64,000 bases of DNA, taken from the NCBI RefSeq assembly GCF_007830295.1, contig NZ_VLKC01000002.1, positions 4,447,157-4,511,156 of the forward strand, in the 5' to 3' direction. How positions within the stretch are numbered: the stretch's first letter is position 1; each line of letters starts with the position of its first letter. Source of the stretch: Sporomusa sp. KB1 (lineage in GTDB: Bacteria > Bacillota > Negativicutes > Sporomusales > Sporomusaceae). Positions 25,320 to 33,906 of the stretch are shown here, in pieces. Both the position numbers and the translations under genes were made by a program. Below the pieces are notes generated by a model, which worked only from the letters and a program-made list of their open reading frames with translations, searched no databases and had not been told where the DNA came from.

Positions 25320-25331
25320 ACTCGCGCGAGT
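25320..25331. promoter_or_regulatory. 12-bp perfect palindrome before spoVAC
   Basis: ACTCGCGCGAGT reads the same on both strands and ends next to GGAGGTGG, the spoVAC ribosome-binding site. It could be an operator or a small RNA hairpin. Confidence 0.3.
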
Positions 25332-25346
25332 GGAGGTGGCAAACAC

Positions 25347-25802
25347 ATGTTTAAGAGTAAAGCCAGTCAGGCCGAGCAACAACAATACCAGGAAAAATTT
25401 GAACAACTAAAACCTAAAACACCGATCCTCAAAAACGTAATCTGGGCATTTATTGTCGGTGGGTTAATTTGTGTGTTAGGACAATTTTTAGTGAATTATT
25501 TTGTAAGTTTGGGGTTTAGTAACAAAGAAGCTGGTGGTCCTACTTCTGTTGTATTAATATTTTTAAGTGCTTTGTTCACCGGATTAGGTATCTATGATGA
25601 ACTGGGCCGCAGGGCAGGAGCTGGTTCTATTGTGCCAATTACCGGTTTTGCCAATTCAATCGTAGCTCCTGCTATGGAGTTTAAACGCGAAGGCTATGTA
25701 TTTGGTATTGGCGCAAAGATGTTTATCATTGCCGGACCCGTACTCGTATATGGCATCTCAACAGCCATACTTATTGGCTTTATTTATTGGTTACGATTAT
25801 AA
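25347..25802 (+). CDS. spoVAC: stage V sporulation protein AC
   Basis: Membrane protein of the SpoVA channel that moves dipicolinic acid into spores during sporulation and out during germination; SpoVAC has been described as mechanosensitive. ATG 25347 (151 residues) follows GGAGGTGG at a 7-base spacing; the longer in-frame start at 25293 lies in the dodecin terminator. Four hydrophobic segments from about residue 33, with LICVLGQFL and GAGSIVPITGFANSIVAPAMEF, the family signature. First of the spoVA run AC-AD-AEb. Confidence 0.95.
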   Translation: MFKSKASQAEQQQYQEKFEQLKPKTPILKNVIWAFIVGGLICVLGQFLVNYFVSLGFSNKEAGGPTSVVLIFLSALFTGLGIYDELGRRAGAGSIVPITGFANSIVAPAMEFKREGYVFGIGAKMFIIAGPVLVYGISTAILIGFIYWLRL

Positions 25803-25819
25803 AAAGCGAGGGAAATAGC

Positions 25820-26824
25820 ATGAATAAAAAACGCGGACAACAAAGCATTATTTTTGCCTCGCCACCGGTCATAACAAGTACAGCTAATATAGTGGGGCCG
25901 ATGGAAGGGGATGGCCTCTTAACCGAGTTCTATGATCGAATACTCAGCGATACTCTTGATAATAATTCCAGCTGGGAACAATGTGAATCCGCCATGATGG
26001 AATGGGCGATAAAAACCGCAGTAACTAAAGAAACTAGTGCCATTGATGATGTTGACTATGTTCTTGCCGGCGACTTGCTTAATCAGTTAATGAGTACCCA
26101 TTTTGCACTAAGAGGCGTCGGACGACCTTTTTTGGGGTTGTATGGCGCTTGCTCGACAATGGTGGAAGGGATGCTAGTCGGTTCTACGCTGATTGATGGG
26201 GGATTTGCCAACAAGATTGTTGCCGCTGCGTCCAGCCACCATGATGCAGCCGAACGGCAATACCGCTTTCCAACAGAACAGGGTGTGCAACGGCCAATGG
26301 TATCACAGTGGACAGTGACCGGTTCAGGCGCTGCAGTTATTTCGGCCATTGGTAATGGACCGCGGATTACCGCTGCAACAGTGGGTAAAATAGTAGATAT
26401 GGGGCTAAAAGATCCTAACGCTATGGGACCGGCAATGGCTCCCGCCGCTGTTGATACGTTATGGCATCATTTTGAAGACTCTGGCCGCCAGCCTGATTAT
26501 TATGACATGATATACACTGGTGATCTTGGCAGTGTCGGTAAAGCGTTGGTTATCGAGCTATTTAAAGAAAAAGGTGTTGATTTATCGGCAAATTACGAAG
26601 ATTGTGGCTGCATGATTTTCAGTAAAGATCAGGATCCCCATGCCGGTGCCAGCGGCTGCGCCAGTTCAGCTATAGTATTTACCGGCTATATTTACCGGCT
26701 GCTTATGCAGCAAAAGCTGCACAGGATTCTACTAGTAGGTACAGGCAGTTTACACAGTACGACATCGTATCAACAAAAAGAATCTATACCCTGTATTGCG
26801 CATGCTGTAGCACTCGAGATGTAA
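25820..26824 (+). CDS. spoVAD: stage V sporulation protein AD
   Basis: Soluble thiolase-fold protein of the SpoVA complex that binds dipicolinic acid directly. ATG 25820 (334 residues) has GAGGGA 7 bases before it. Motifs: GACSTMVEGM near residue 110, SSHHDAAERQYRFPTEQG near 140, and DCGCMIFSKDQDPHAGASGC near 258. Although related to beta-ketoacyl synthases, SpoVAD proteins are not known to be enzymes. It lies between spoVAC and spoVAE with short gaps, so the three are co-translated from one message. Confidence 0.96.
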   Translation: MNKKRGQQSIIFASPPVITSTANIVGPMEGDGLLTEFYDRILSDTLDNNSSWEQCESAMMEWAIKTAVTKETSAIDDVDYVLAGDLLNQLMSTHFALRGVGRPFLGLYGACSTMVEGMLVGSTLIDGGFANKIVAAASSHHDAAERQYRFPTEQGVQRPMVSQWTVTGSGAAVISAIGNGPRITAATVGKIVDMGLKDPNAMGPAMAPAAVDTLWHHFEDSGRQPDYYDMIYTGDLGSVGKALVIELFKEKGVDLSANYEDCGCMIFSKDQDPHAGASGCASSAIVFTGYIYRLLMQQKLHRILLVGTGSLHSTTSYQQKESIPCIAHAVALEM

Positions 26825-26840
26825 AGGAGGTAACCCACAT

Positions 26841-27194
26841 TTGCAAACCTATCTAATGGCCTTTGTCATTGGCGGCTTGATTTGTGTACTTGGGCAACTA
26901 CTCATGGATCTCACTCCGCTTACGCCAGCTCATGTCTTAGTATTATTTGTCGTCTTAGGCGGTGTTCTCAGCGGCTTAGGTCTATATCAGCCGTTAGTTG
27001 ATATTGGTGGCGCCGGAGCAACCGTTCCGTTACCTGGGTTTGGTCATTCCCTGGTGTCTGGCACAATTGAGGAAATAAACAAAGTAGGTTTATGGGGAAT
27101 CTTTACCGGAGCTGTTAAAGCAGCTGCAGCCGGAATAACGGCTGCAATCGTTTTCGCTCTGGCCATAGCAATAGTATTTAATCCGAAAGGGTAA
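26841..27194 (+). CDS. spoVAE: stage V sporulation protein AE (SpoVAEb type)
   Basis: A 117-residue integral membrane protein of the SpoVA channel, related to SpoVAC. It starts at TTG 26841 after AAAGGAGG. It contains VIGGLICVLGQLLMD at the N-terminus, GAGATVPLPGFGHSLV near 57, and four hydrophobic helices. The motif shared with SpoVAC (LICVLGQ) indicates an ancient duplication. Follows spoVAD by 16 bases. Confidence 0.94.
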   Translation: MQTYLMAFVIGGLICVLGQLLMDLTPLTPAHVLVLFVVLGGVLSGLGLYQPLVDIGGAGATVPLPGFGHSLVSGTIEEINKVGLWGIFTGAVKAAAAGITAAIVFALAIAIVFNPKG

Positions 27195-27243
27195 ATACTA
27201 GTACTATGGGATAGTGTCCTTAGTAAATTATGGGGTGATAAAT

Positions 27244-27927
27244 GTGCCAAAGCGAGTTTCTAAAATAGCAAGTTATATTAAGCCTAACCAGTTACGATCA
27301 CAAAGTCCGGAGCGTTCACAGATCGATGAGAGTGTTATCGAAGACATGGCCAAAATTTTTATGCAAACACAGGCTAATATGGTAAATAATCCTAAACAAC
27401 AAACGAATAATTCCCAGGAAGTACTAAACCTATTACACCAAATTAATAATAAACTAGAAAACTTACAAGGCTCTCTTACCAGTAGTGATGCCGATGATCA
27501 GTCCCAGCAAGACATTCCACAATCTGGGCAAAATCAAATAAGCCAACAGATACAATCCGGGCAAAACGCTCAGGCAACTGCCAGTTCGACCGCTGAATCT
27601 GATGTGTCACAAGAATTAAAAAAATTATTTAGCACTTTACTTACAACTGGCGGACAAGCAACCACCTCCGGTGGCAAGCAAGCGGAAAATGCAAGCAGCC
27701 AAAAACAAATTCAGCAGCAACAAAGCCAAAACACCACGCAAGGTAACAATCAAAATTCCTCAATTGCTGTACAAACAGCGGCACAAGTACTTTCCCAAGC
27801 CCAGTATGAACTTTCCAATGAATTAGAAGCAAGCCTGCAAAGTCTCAAACAAGTAATAAGTGAAAGTGAAAAAATTGCTAATAAAATTAGCAATTTATTA
27901 GGAGAAGAAAATAACCAAAAGCAATGA
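27244..27927 (+). CDS. Gln/Asn/Ser-rich protein of unknown function in the spoVA operon
   Basis: GTG 27244 (GGGGTG 6 bases before) gives 227 residues. There is no signal or membrane segment. The N-terminus (VPKRVSKIASYIKPNQLRSQ) is basic; a helical part (about 32-80) has LLHQINNKLENLQ; residues about 80-175 are low complexity, dominated by Q, N, S and T; the last 50 residues form an acidic coiled-coil-like helix (LEASLQSLKQVISESEKIAN). No family recognised. Inserted between spoVAE and spoVAEa, which are adjacent in B. subtilis, so a spore role is likely but unproven. Confidence 0.8.
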   Translation: MPKRVSKIASYIKPNQLRSQSPERSQIDESVIEDMAKIFMQTQANMVNNPKQQTNNSQEVLNLLHQINNKLENLQGSLTSSDADDQSQQDIPQSGQNQISQQIQSGQNAQATASSTAESDVSQELKKLFSTLLTTGGQATTSGGKQAENASSQKQIQQQQSQNTTQGNNQNSSIAVQTAAQVLSQAQYELSNELEASLQSLKQVISESEKIANKISNLLGEENNQKQ

Positions 27928-27936
27928 GGTGTTGAA

Positions 27937-28542
27937 TTGGAGAAGGTAACTGAACTTGATAAAAAAATCCGCGTTATTCTTGTTACCGATGGTGACAGGG
28001 TAGCTCAGCAAGCAGTTGAAACAATTGGCGCCTCTTTGGGATTACGATGTATTTCAGCTTCAGCAGGCAATCCAACACCCATCAGCGGCAAAAAAATTGT
28101 TGAGCTTTTGAAAACCGTCCCCTATGATCCGGTGTTAGTTATGTTTGATGATAAAGGCCGCTGCGAAAAAGCGGAGGGAGAACAGGCACTTGAATATGTT
28201 GCCAATCATCCTGACATCGAAGTACTCGGCGCAGTAGCAGTAGCCTCCAATACTACTGGTATCGACGGAGTCCATGCTGATGCATGTATTGACTGCCAAG
28301 GGCATGTAATTGATCTGTCAGTTGATAAAAAAGGAGAAATAAAAAAACAAAAGGATTGTGCCTGCAATCCGATGATTACTGGTGATACTGTTGATGTGCT
28401 TAATGATGTTGAAATACCGGTTATTATCGGTGTAGGCGATATCGGAAAAATGGATAAACATGACGATCTTAGCCGAGGTGCACCAATCACCCGGAGAGCA
28501 ATTGAAGAGATACTGAAACGGAGTGACATTATTCATGGCTGA
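27937..28542 (+). CDS. spoVAEa: SpoVAEa-type stage V sporulation protein
   Basis: A 201-residue soluble protein matching SpoVAEa, the cytoplasmic-type member of spoVA operons. It shows a Rossmann-like start IRVILVTDGDRVAQQAVE, a middle DDKGRCEKAEGEQALEYV, and IPVIIGVGDIGKMDKHDDL followed by TRRAIEEIL. TTG 27937 is the start, with GAGGTG 5 bases before. Biochemical function is unknown; in Bacillus it is part of the operon but its loss has mild effects. It overlaps spoVAF by 8 bases. Confidence 0.88.
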   Translation: MEKVTELDKKIRVILVTDGDRVAQQAVETIGASLGLRCISASAGNPTPISGKKIVELLKTVPYDPVLVMFDDKGRCEKAEGEQALEYVANHPDIEVLGAVAVASNTTGIDGVHADACIDCQGHVIDLSVDKKGEIKKQKDCACNPMITGDTVDVLNDVEIPVIIGVGDIGKMDKHDDLSRGAPITRRAIEEILKRSDIIHG

Positions 28543-30049
28543 TGAAAAAACAATTGCCAAAGAGATTGACAGCAATATAAATTATATTAAAGCCAAACTG
28601 GGGGTTGGCGAAACTTTTGATATCATCTTCCGTGAATACAAAGTAGGTCGAAAACGTGCGGCTTCCTTTTCCATAAATGGCATGACCAATGATGTTGTGT
28701 TATCAAATGTACTCGAAGAATTGACTGCCTACAACCAGGAAGATTTGACGATTAATACCTTAGAGAAACTGTTTTATTCCCGGGCAACCCATTCCCAGGC
28801 CAAACTACTGACAACTATGAATGATGCAATAACCAGTCTGTTATCAGGAGAAATGCTTTTTTTTGTTGATGGCGCAGAACAGGTCATCGTTCTAGATGCT
28901 CGTGCCTACCCGGCCCGCGCTCCTGCCGAATCTAATATTGAAAAAGTTACCAGAGGTTCGCGTGATTCTTTTGTCGAAACGATCGTATTTAACACGGCTC
29001 TAATCCGCAGACGTTTACGTGACCCCAATCTACGATTTGAAATAGTTAAGGTTGGTACGCGGTCTCAGTGTGATATTGCCGTTTGCTACATTAAAGATAT
29101 TACCAATACAGAGTTAATTGCTACTGTCAAAGACAGGCTTAACAATATCAATATTGATGGCATACCGATGGCCGAAAAGGCTATCGAAGAATATATTGTC
29201 GGCGGCAGTAAGTGGAACCCGTTACCAAAAGTGCGGTACACCGAGCGTCCCGATGTTGCTGCAGTCCACCTGCTAGAAGGTCATGTATGCATAATTGTGG
29301 ATACTTCGCCGAATATTATGATTTTGCCAACAACTCTGTGGCATCATGTACAACACGTCGAGGAATTTCATCAAAATGTAGTTATTGGCTCCTACCTGCG
29401 GCTAATTCGATTAGTTGGTGTGTTACTGTCATTAATTCTGCCGCCTTTATGGCTGGCATTCGTATTAAGCCGCCAGTTATTGCCTGAGTCGCTTGCTTTT
29501 CTCGGCCCCCAGTCGCCCGGCATAATACCTATCGGTATCCAATTTCTCCTGGCAGAATTCGGCGTGGAGTTAGTCAGAATGGCAACTGTGCATGTTCCTA
29601 CAGCGCAGTCTACTGCGCTCGGTTTTATCGGCGCTTTCATGCTGGGCGACATTGCCACTAAGGTGGGGTTATTTGGCAATGAGACTATTTTTTATACTGC
29701 CGTAGCGGCAGTCGGTGCTTTTGCTACTCCCAGTATGGAATTTGCTATGGCAATACGTCTCTTTCGGGTCATCATCCTTATTTTAGTGATGCTGTTTAAA
29801 ATACCAGGCTTATTGGGTGGGTTACTAGCAGTCTTCCTGCTGATGCTAACAACAAAATGTTTCAATATTCCCTATTTATGGCCAGCGCTGCCTTTTAATT
29901 TTAGTGCCATGAAAGATGTATTATTCCGTCTGCCGATACCAAACAAGATCCTACGTCCAGCGGTGCTTAAACCGCAAGATCAGGATCGACTTCAAAGTTC
30001 CGGCGAACAAGAAGATACTAAAAAGAATAAGGGCAATAAAAACAAATAA
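28535..30049 (+). CDS. spoVAF: stage V sporulation protein AF (GerA-family)
   Basis: Membrane protein related to the A subunits of GerA germinant receptors, cotranscribed with spoVA. ATG 28535 gives 504 residues, with GGAG 11 bases before it; GTG 28523 has no site. The soluble N-terminal half contains VGTRSQCDIAVCYIKDI, typical of GerA family. From about residue 285 there are four or five membrane segments (LIRLVGVLLSLILPPLWLA). The polar C-terminus ends in a Lys/Asn-rich tail. Acts with the 2Duf protein in modulating germination in Bacillus; no such partner is adjacent here. Confidence 0.94.
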   Translation: MADEKTIAKEIDSNINYIKAKLGVGETFDIIFREYKVGRKRAASFSINGMTNDVVLSNVLEELTAYNQEDLTINTLEKLFYSRATHSQAKLLTTMNDAITSLLSGEMLFFVDGAEQVIVLDARAYPARAPAESNIEKVTRGSRDSFVETIVFNTALIRRRLRDPNLRFEIVKVGTRSQCDIAVCYIKDITNTELIATVKDRLNNINIDGIPMAEKAIEEYIVGGSKWNPLPKVRYTERPDVAAVHLLEGHVCIIVDTSPNIMILPTTLWHHVQHVEEFHQNVVIGSYLRLIRLVGVLLSLILPPLWLAFVLSRQLLPESLAFLGPQSPGIIPIGIQFLLAEFGVELVRMATVHVPTAQSTALGFIGAFMLGDIATKVGLFGNETIFYTAVAAVGAFATPSMEFAMAIRLFRVIILILVMLFKIPGLLGGLLAVFLLMLTTKCFNIPYLWPALPFNFSAMKDVLFRLPIPNKILRPAVLKPQDQDRLQSSGEQEDTKKNKGNKNK

Positions 30050-30051
30050 GA

Positions 30052-30085
30052 AAATGCCGCCCACTTTCAATTGCGGGCGGCATTT
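30052..30085. terminator. bidirectional terminator between spoVAF and the lipoprotein gene
   Basis: AAATGCCGCCC (30052-30062) pairs with GGGCGGCATTT (30075-30085), an 11-bp stem. On the minus strand it is followed by TTCTTATTTGTTTTT and on the plus strand by AAGTTG, so it serves the converging lipoprotein gene best and spoVAF less well. Confidence 0.75.
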
Positions 30086-30101
30086 AAGTTGCTATTGAGA
30101 T

Positions 30102-30860
30102 TCACTTACCGCGGAAAAATTGGCGTATACGTCCCATGCTTTCATTGATAGTAGCTTGTTGTTCCTCAAACGCCCCTTTGTTTTCGGCATTAATAGCATC
30201 TTTCATTTGGTTTACTGTTGCATGGGTCTTGGTAACCTCACCCCAAACACCAATTTGTTCCATACTTGGCTTTACTTTTTCCCATGTTCCCTGTAATTCT
30301 TTTACTTTAGCTGCAGCTTTTGGCCAATTTTTATCTTCTACAAAGAAGCTGACATTACGAATTCCGTTGCTAACAGCAATAATATCGGCAATAGGGGATA
30401 GTTTATATGATTTGCCAATATCGCTTACACTACCCATAAACTTAATTAGACTTTCGTAGGAGCCGGTTACCTTTTTACCATTGATGGCTGCTGTTAATTC
30501 TTCCATCGCTGCATCGGCTTCTTTTACGCCCTTTTTGTCGCCGACTGCGGCTTTAGCCTGTTGCCACAAAGCCTGTAGATTAGTAATTCCTGACTGAACC
30601 TGTGACCAATCTTCCTTATTAACTCCCTCAAATACAACCCCGGCAGTTGCTTCCAGGTCATATAATTCAACAGGTGCTGAAAAAAAACGTTCGATAAACG
30701 GTGGGTTTGGTTTTGACTCTACTGGTTTACCTGTTGGACCTATTTCTGGTTTGGGAGCAGGTTCAGACAGCGATCCGGATAAAAAGCCACAGCCAGTTAG
30801 AAATAGTGTCAAGAAAAGTAAGGACATTATACCAACTTTTACTGGTAATGATAGCCGCAT
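30102..30860 (-). CDS. predicted lipoprotein of unknown function
   Basis: A 252-residue exported protein with a lipoprotein signal peptide: basic start, hydrophobic core and lipobox LTGC with Cys24. A Pro-rich linker (about 35-55) leads to a helical domain (about 60-250) rich in Lys, Glu and Ala, with repeated EDWSQVQSGITNLQALWQQA-like and DKNWPKAAAKVKELQGTWEK segments about 120 residues apart, suggesting an internal duplication of a helical hairpin. AAGGAGG lies before the ATG on the minus strand. No family recognised. One of the few minus-strand genes in the window, between spoVAF and an M50 protease. Confidence 0.88.
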   Translation of the reverse strand: MRLSLPVKVGIMSLLFLTLFLTGCGFLSGSLSEPAPKPEIGPTGKPVESKPNPPFIERFFSAPVELYDLEATAGVVFEGVNKEDWSQVQSGITNLQALWQQAKAAVGDKKGVKEADAAMEELTAAINGKKVTGSYESLIKFMGSVSDIGKSYKLSPIADIIAVSNGIRNVSFFVEDKNWPKAAAKVKELQGTWEKVKPSMEQIGVWGEVTKTHATVNQMKDAINAENKGAFEEQQATINESMGRIRQFFRGK

Positions 30861-30915
30861 CTAAGTAAATACCTCCTTCTTTTTTAGACAAAAATCATCC
30901 ATTTGGGCCACCTAT

Positions 30916-30928
30916 GTTTAGTCTAAAC
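30916..30928. promoter_or_regulatory. 13-bp palindrome upstream of the lipoprotein gene
   Basis: GTTTAG-T-CTAAAC is a perfect inverted repeat 56 bases before the lipoprotein start, a possible operator in the divergent intergenic region. Confidence 0.3.
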
Positions 30929-30971
30929 AAGTGTTACACATTTTAGTATAGAAATAATCGTCTATTTCATT

Positions 30972-30999
30972 TTGCTTTTTACTGCTTTTTTAGTATAAT
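30972..30999 (+). promoter_or_regulatory. possible SigA promoter of the M50-trpS-scpAB run
   Basis: TATAAT at 30994-30999 with TTGCTT 16 bases upstream (30972-30977). The -10 is perfect, the -35 only half matched. 45 bases before the M50 protease start. Confidence 0.5.
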
Positions 31000-31044
31000 T
31001 TAGTAGTACGTTAAACGAAAGTTATGTTATAAGGAGGCTGTCTA

Positions 31045-31665
31045 TTGTTTGGTTTTGATGCCGATATGATATTTCGGATTCCGGCACTATTAATTGCACT
31101 GACTGTACACGAATATGCGCATGCGAGGGCTGCTGTGACTTTAGGTGATCCGACACCAAGGCTTCTGGGGCGATTAACGCTAAATCCAGTCGCACATCTT
31201 GATCCGCTTGGTCTTATCATGCTATGGTTGTTTAAATTTGGCTGGGCTAAACCGGTACCTATCAACCCCAACTACTTTAAGAATTATCGCCAGGATATGT
31301 TAATCGTGTCCTTAGCCGGTCCGGTGTCAAATATGTTACTTGCGCTGTTAACAGCTTTCCTTATTGGAATTTTGGCTAAAATGCAGCTTTTAAACGGAAG
31401 CTGGATTAAGGTTTTGTGGATGACCTATACCTATAACATCATCCTGGCCATTTTCAATCTGGTACCGATACCACCGTTAGATGGCTCCAAAATATTGGCA
31501 AGCATACTTCCTGGTCGACAGGGACGAATTTTTGAACAAGTAGAACAGTATGGACCATTTATATTAATGGGGCTTGTCTATCTTGGCGTTATTGGTATGA
31601 TTACTTATCCGCTTGAAAAAGGCTTGTCTTATGTAATTAATGCAATAGTTATGACAATTTTGTAA
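31045..31665 (+). CDS. site-2 protease family membrane metallopeptidase (M50)
   Basis: A 206-residue intramembrane zinc protease of the YwhC-like branch. HEYAH (22-26) supplies two zinc ligands and the catalytic Glu, and NLVPIPPLDGSKI near 138 supplies the third ligand, Asp. Four or more hydrophobic helices. TTG 31045 is the start, with AAGGAGG 7 bases before. Substrate unknown; this small branch lacks PDZ or CBS domains. It heads a run with trpS and scpAB, an arrangement common in Clostridia. Confidence 0.92.
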   Translation: MFGFDADMIFRIPALLIALTVHEYAHARAAVTLGDPTPRLLGRLTLNPVAHLDPLGLIMLWLFKFGWAKPVPINPNYFKNYRQDMLIVSLAGPVSNMLLALLTAFLIGILAKMQLLNGSWIKVLWMTYTYNIILAIFNLVPIPPLDGSKILASILPGRQGRIFEQVEQYGPFILMGLVYLGVIGMITYPLEKGLSYVINAIVMTIL

Positions 31666-31680
31666 CAGGAGGAGATACAC

Positions 31681-32658
31681 TTGGCAAAAAAACGTATTTT
31701 TAGTGGCATGCAGCCATCAGGAAATTTTCATATGGGGAACTATCAGGTGCTTGCCAATTGGATTAACATGCAGGCAGAGTATGATTGTGTATATGCGATA
31801 GTAGACTGGCATGCGCTTACGTCTTCGTATGAAGATACCAGCAGAATTCCTGAACGCATTGAACATATGGCACTTGACTGGTTGAGTGCTGGGCTTGACC
31901 CGGAAAAAAATATTATCTTTGTGCAATCACACGTAAAAGAACATGCCGAATTGCATTTGTTATTATCCATGATGACCCCGTTATCCTGGCTTGAACGGGT
32001 ACCCACTTATAAAGATAAATTACAGCAACTGGGTGAAATGGGTAAAGAAATTAATACCTACGGCTTCTTGGGTTATCCTGAACTGATGGCTGCCGACATC
32101 ATGCTCTATAAAGCTGATGCTGTTCCGGTAGCTGAAGACCAAATACCGCACCTTGAACTGACACGAGAGATTGTTCGCCGGTTTGCGAATTTGTACAAGC
32201 CGGTGTTTCCTGAACCTCAGGCTATCTTAAGTCCACTGCTGCCAGGTATTGACGGACGCAAGATGAGCAAGTCCTACGGTAATGAAATTCCTTATGCAGC
32301 TGAACCGGATGAACTGCAGGCCCGGGTAAGACTTATGATTACCGACCCCCAGCGGGTCAAGAAAACTGATCCTGGCGACCCCGATATTTGTACAGTATAT
32401 ACCTTCCATAAAATTTTCAGTCCCGAACACAGTGAGATTGCCGGTCATTGCCGTAATGCCGGCATCGGTTGCGTAGACTGCAAAAAGCGGTTAGCCCAAA
32501 AGATGATCACTACTCTTGCCGATGTTCACGGTCGTCGTAAAGAGCTGGCTGCCAAACCTGATAAGATCAAAGAGATACTAGCCTACGGTGCTGAACGCGC
32601 ACGGAAAATAGCAGCTGCAACCATGGAAGAAGTCCGGTCAATTATGCATCTGAGCTAA
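31681..32658 (+). CDS. trpS: tryptophan--tRNA ligase
   Basis: Charges tRNA-Trp. The 325 residues carry the class I HIGH-equivalent PSGNFHMGNY (about 11-20), the KMSKS motif in GRKMSKSYGN near 197, and EDQIPHLELTREIVRR near 150, which is typical for TrpRS. TTG 31681 with GGAGGAG before it. No T-box leader is present, since the gene lies just 15 bases after the M50 protease gene, so it is probably expressed constitutively from the upstream promoter. Confidence 0.96.
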   Translation: MAKKRIFSGMQPSGNFHMGNYQVLANWINMQAEYDCVYAIVDWHALTSSYEDTSRIPERIEHMALDWLSAGLDPEKNIIFVQSHVKEHAELHLLLSMMTPLSWLERVPTYKDKLQQLGEMGKEINTYGFLGYPELMAADIMLYKADAVPVAEDQIPHLELTREIVRRFANLYKPVFPEPQAILSPLLPGIDGRKMSKSYGNEIPYAAEPDELQARVRLMITDPQRVKKTDPGDPDICTVYTFHKIFSPEHSEIAGHCRNAGIGCVDCKKRLAQKMITTLADVHGRRKELAAKPDKIKEILAYGAERARKIAAATMEEVRSIMHLS

Positions 32659-32661
32659 CTT

Positions 32662-33366
32662 GTGGCTTATAGTATTAAGCTAGACGCTTTCGAGGGGCCA
32701 TTAGCCCTATTGATGCATCTGATTGAAAAAAATCAGGTGGATATCTATGATATTCCCATAGCCACAATAACTGAGCAATATTTAGATTATCTTAAGGCCA
32801 TGGAACAGTTTAGTATTGACGTGGCCAGCGAATTTTTGGTTATGGCAGCTACCCTGTTACAGATAAAATCGCGGATGCTATTACCACGTCCAGTTGTTTT
32901 AGAAGCAACCGAAGAAGGTATTGATCCACGGCAAGAACTAGTCGAACGATTAATTGAATACCGTAAATTTAAACAAATTTCACTGCTGCTTAATAAATTA
33001 GGGCACGACCGGGAACAGTTTGTTACCCGCTTTCCTCAGGAATTTGCCAAACAATTCCCGCTGCCGGAAGGACTTTGCCTTGACGATCTCCTGAAGGCAT
33101 TTGCCGCACTGTGGGAAAGTTCTATCCCGGAATTTGCCGAAATTGCCCCTGAACAAATTAGCGTTAAAGATAAAATGCATGATATTATTACCCTCTTACG
33201 AAATAACAACGGGCATCTGGAATTTAACAGGACTATTATCCGGACAGGCTCCCGGTCGGAGTTTATTGCTGCTTTTTTGGCACTACTGGAACTAATCCGC
33301 TTAAAAAAGATCGTCATTTACCAGCAGAAGCCGTTTGCACCGATTGGCCTTACATTAAAGGAGTGA
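32662..33366 (+). CDS. scpA: segregation and condensation protein A
   Basis: Kleisin subunit of the SMC-ScpAB condensin. The 234 residues begin with the N-terminal kleisin helix region KLDAFEGPLALLMHLIEKNQ (about 5-24) and DIYDIPIATITEQYLDYL, followed by FLVMAATLLQIKSRMLLPRP. The C-terminal winged helix (about 165-230) has RSEFIAAFLALLELIRLKKI. GTG 32662 is the start, three bases after trpS; the ribosome-binding site is weak, so translation may be coupled to trpS. Confidence 0.95.
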   Translation: MAYSIKLDAFEGPLALLMHLIEKNQVDIYDIPIATITEQYLDYLKAMEQFSIDVASEFLVMAATLLQIKSRMLLPRPVVLEATEEGIDPRQELVERLIEYRKFKQISLLLNKLGHDREQFVTRFPQEFAKQFPLPEGLCLDDLLKAFAALWESSIPEFAEIAPEQISVKDKMHDIITLLRNNNGHLEFNRTIIRTGSRSEFIAAFLALLELIRLKKIVIYQQKPFAPIGLTLKE

Positions 33367-33375
33367 CAGGAGAAT

Positions 33376-33906
33376 ATGTCGAACCGGCATTTGTGGGGAG
33401 CCATTGAGGCGTTGTTGTTTGCTAGTGGGCAACCGCTTCCACCGGAAAAAATTGCCGGGATACTCAACATTTCTATTGAGGAGGTCCATACACTAACTAA
33501 TGATATGGCAACCTCAATGGCTGATGAAAAACGGGGCTTAACGATTGTTGAGGTAGCAGGTGGATATCAACTATGTACCAAGCCGATTTGGTTTTCCATT
33601 GTCAGTAAATTGGCTGAAATACAAGACAGCAGGTTGTCGGCAGCTGCATTGGAAACACTGGCAATTGTAGCCTTTAAGCAGCCTGTAACCAGACAGGAGA
33701 TTGAAGGCATTCGTGGCGTTAACGCCGATCGAGTAATTGCAACCTTGCTTGACCGTTTTCTCATTAAAGAAATCGGACGCAAAGAGGCGGTAGGACGCCC
33801 GATTTTATATGGCACTACTAACGAATTTTTGCAATGCTTTGGGTTAAAAAGCCTGGATGATTTGCCAGCTATTGCCAGCTTAGTGCCTGTTGCCCCTGAG
33901 CAGTGA
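33376..33906 (+). CDS. scpB: segregation and condensation protein B
   Basis: Dimeric winged-helix partner of ScpA in the condensin complex. The 176 residues show two winged-helix domains: EALLFASGQPLPPEKIAGIL at the N-terminus and LSAAALETLAIVAFKQPVTR near 85, followed by IRGVNADRVIATLLDR. RBS AGGAGA before the ATG. The TGA stop (33904-33906) coincides with the head of the second interspersed repeat copy; the final residues VAPEQ are normal in character. Confidence 0.95.
   Translation: MSNRHLWGAIEALLFASGQPLPPEKIAGILNISIEEVHTLTNDMATSMADEKRGLTIVEVAGGYQLCTKPIWFSIVSKLAEIQDSRLSAAALETLAIVAFKQPVTRQEIEGIRGVNADRVIATLLDRFLIKEIGRKEAVGRPILYGTTNEFLQCFGLKSLDDLPAIASLVPVAPEQ

Noticed and set aside
31666..31681. 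T-box leader for trpS
   Set aside because: Only 15 bases separate trpS from the M50 protease gene, leaving no room for a T-box.
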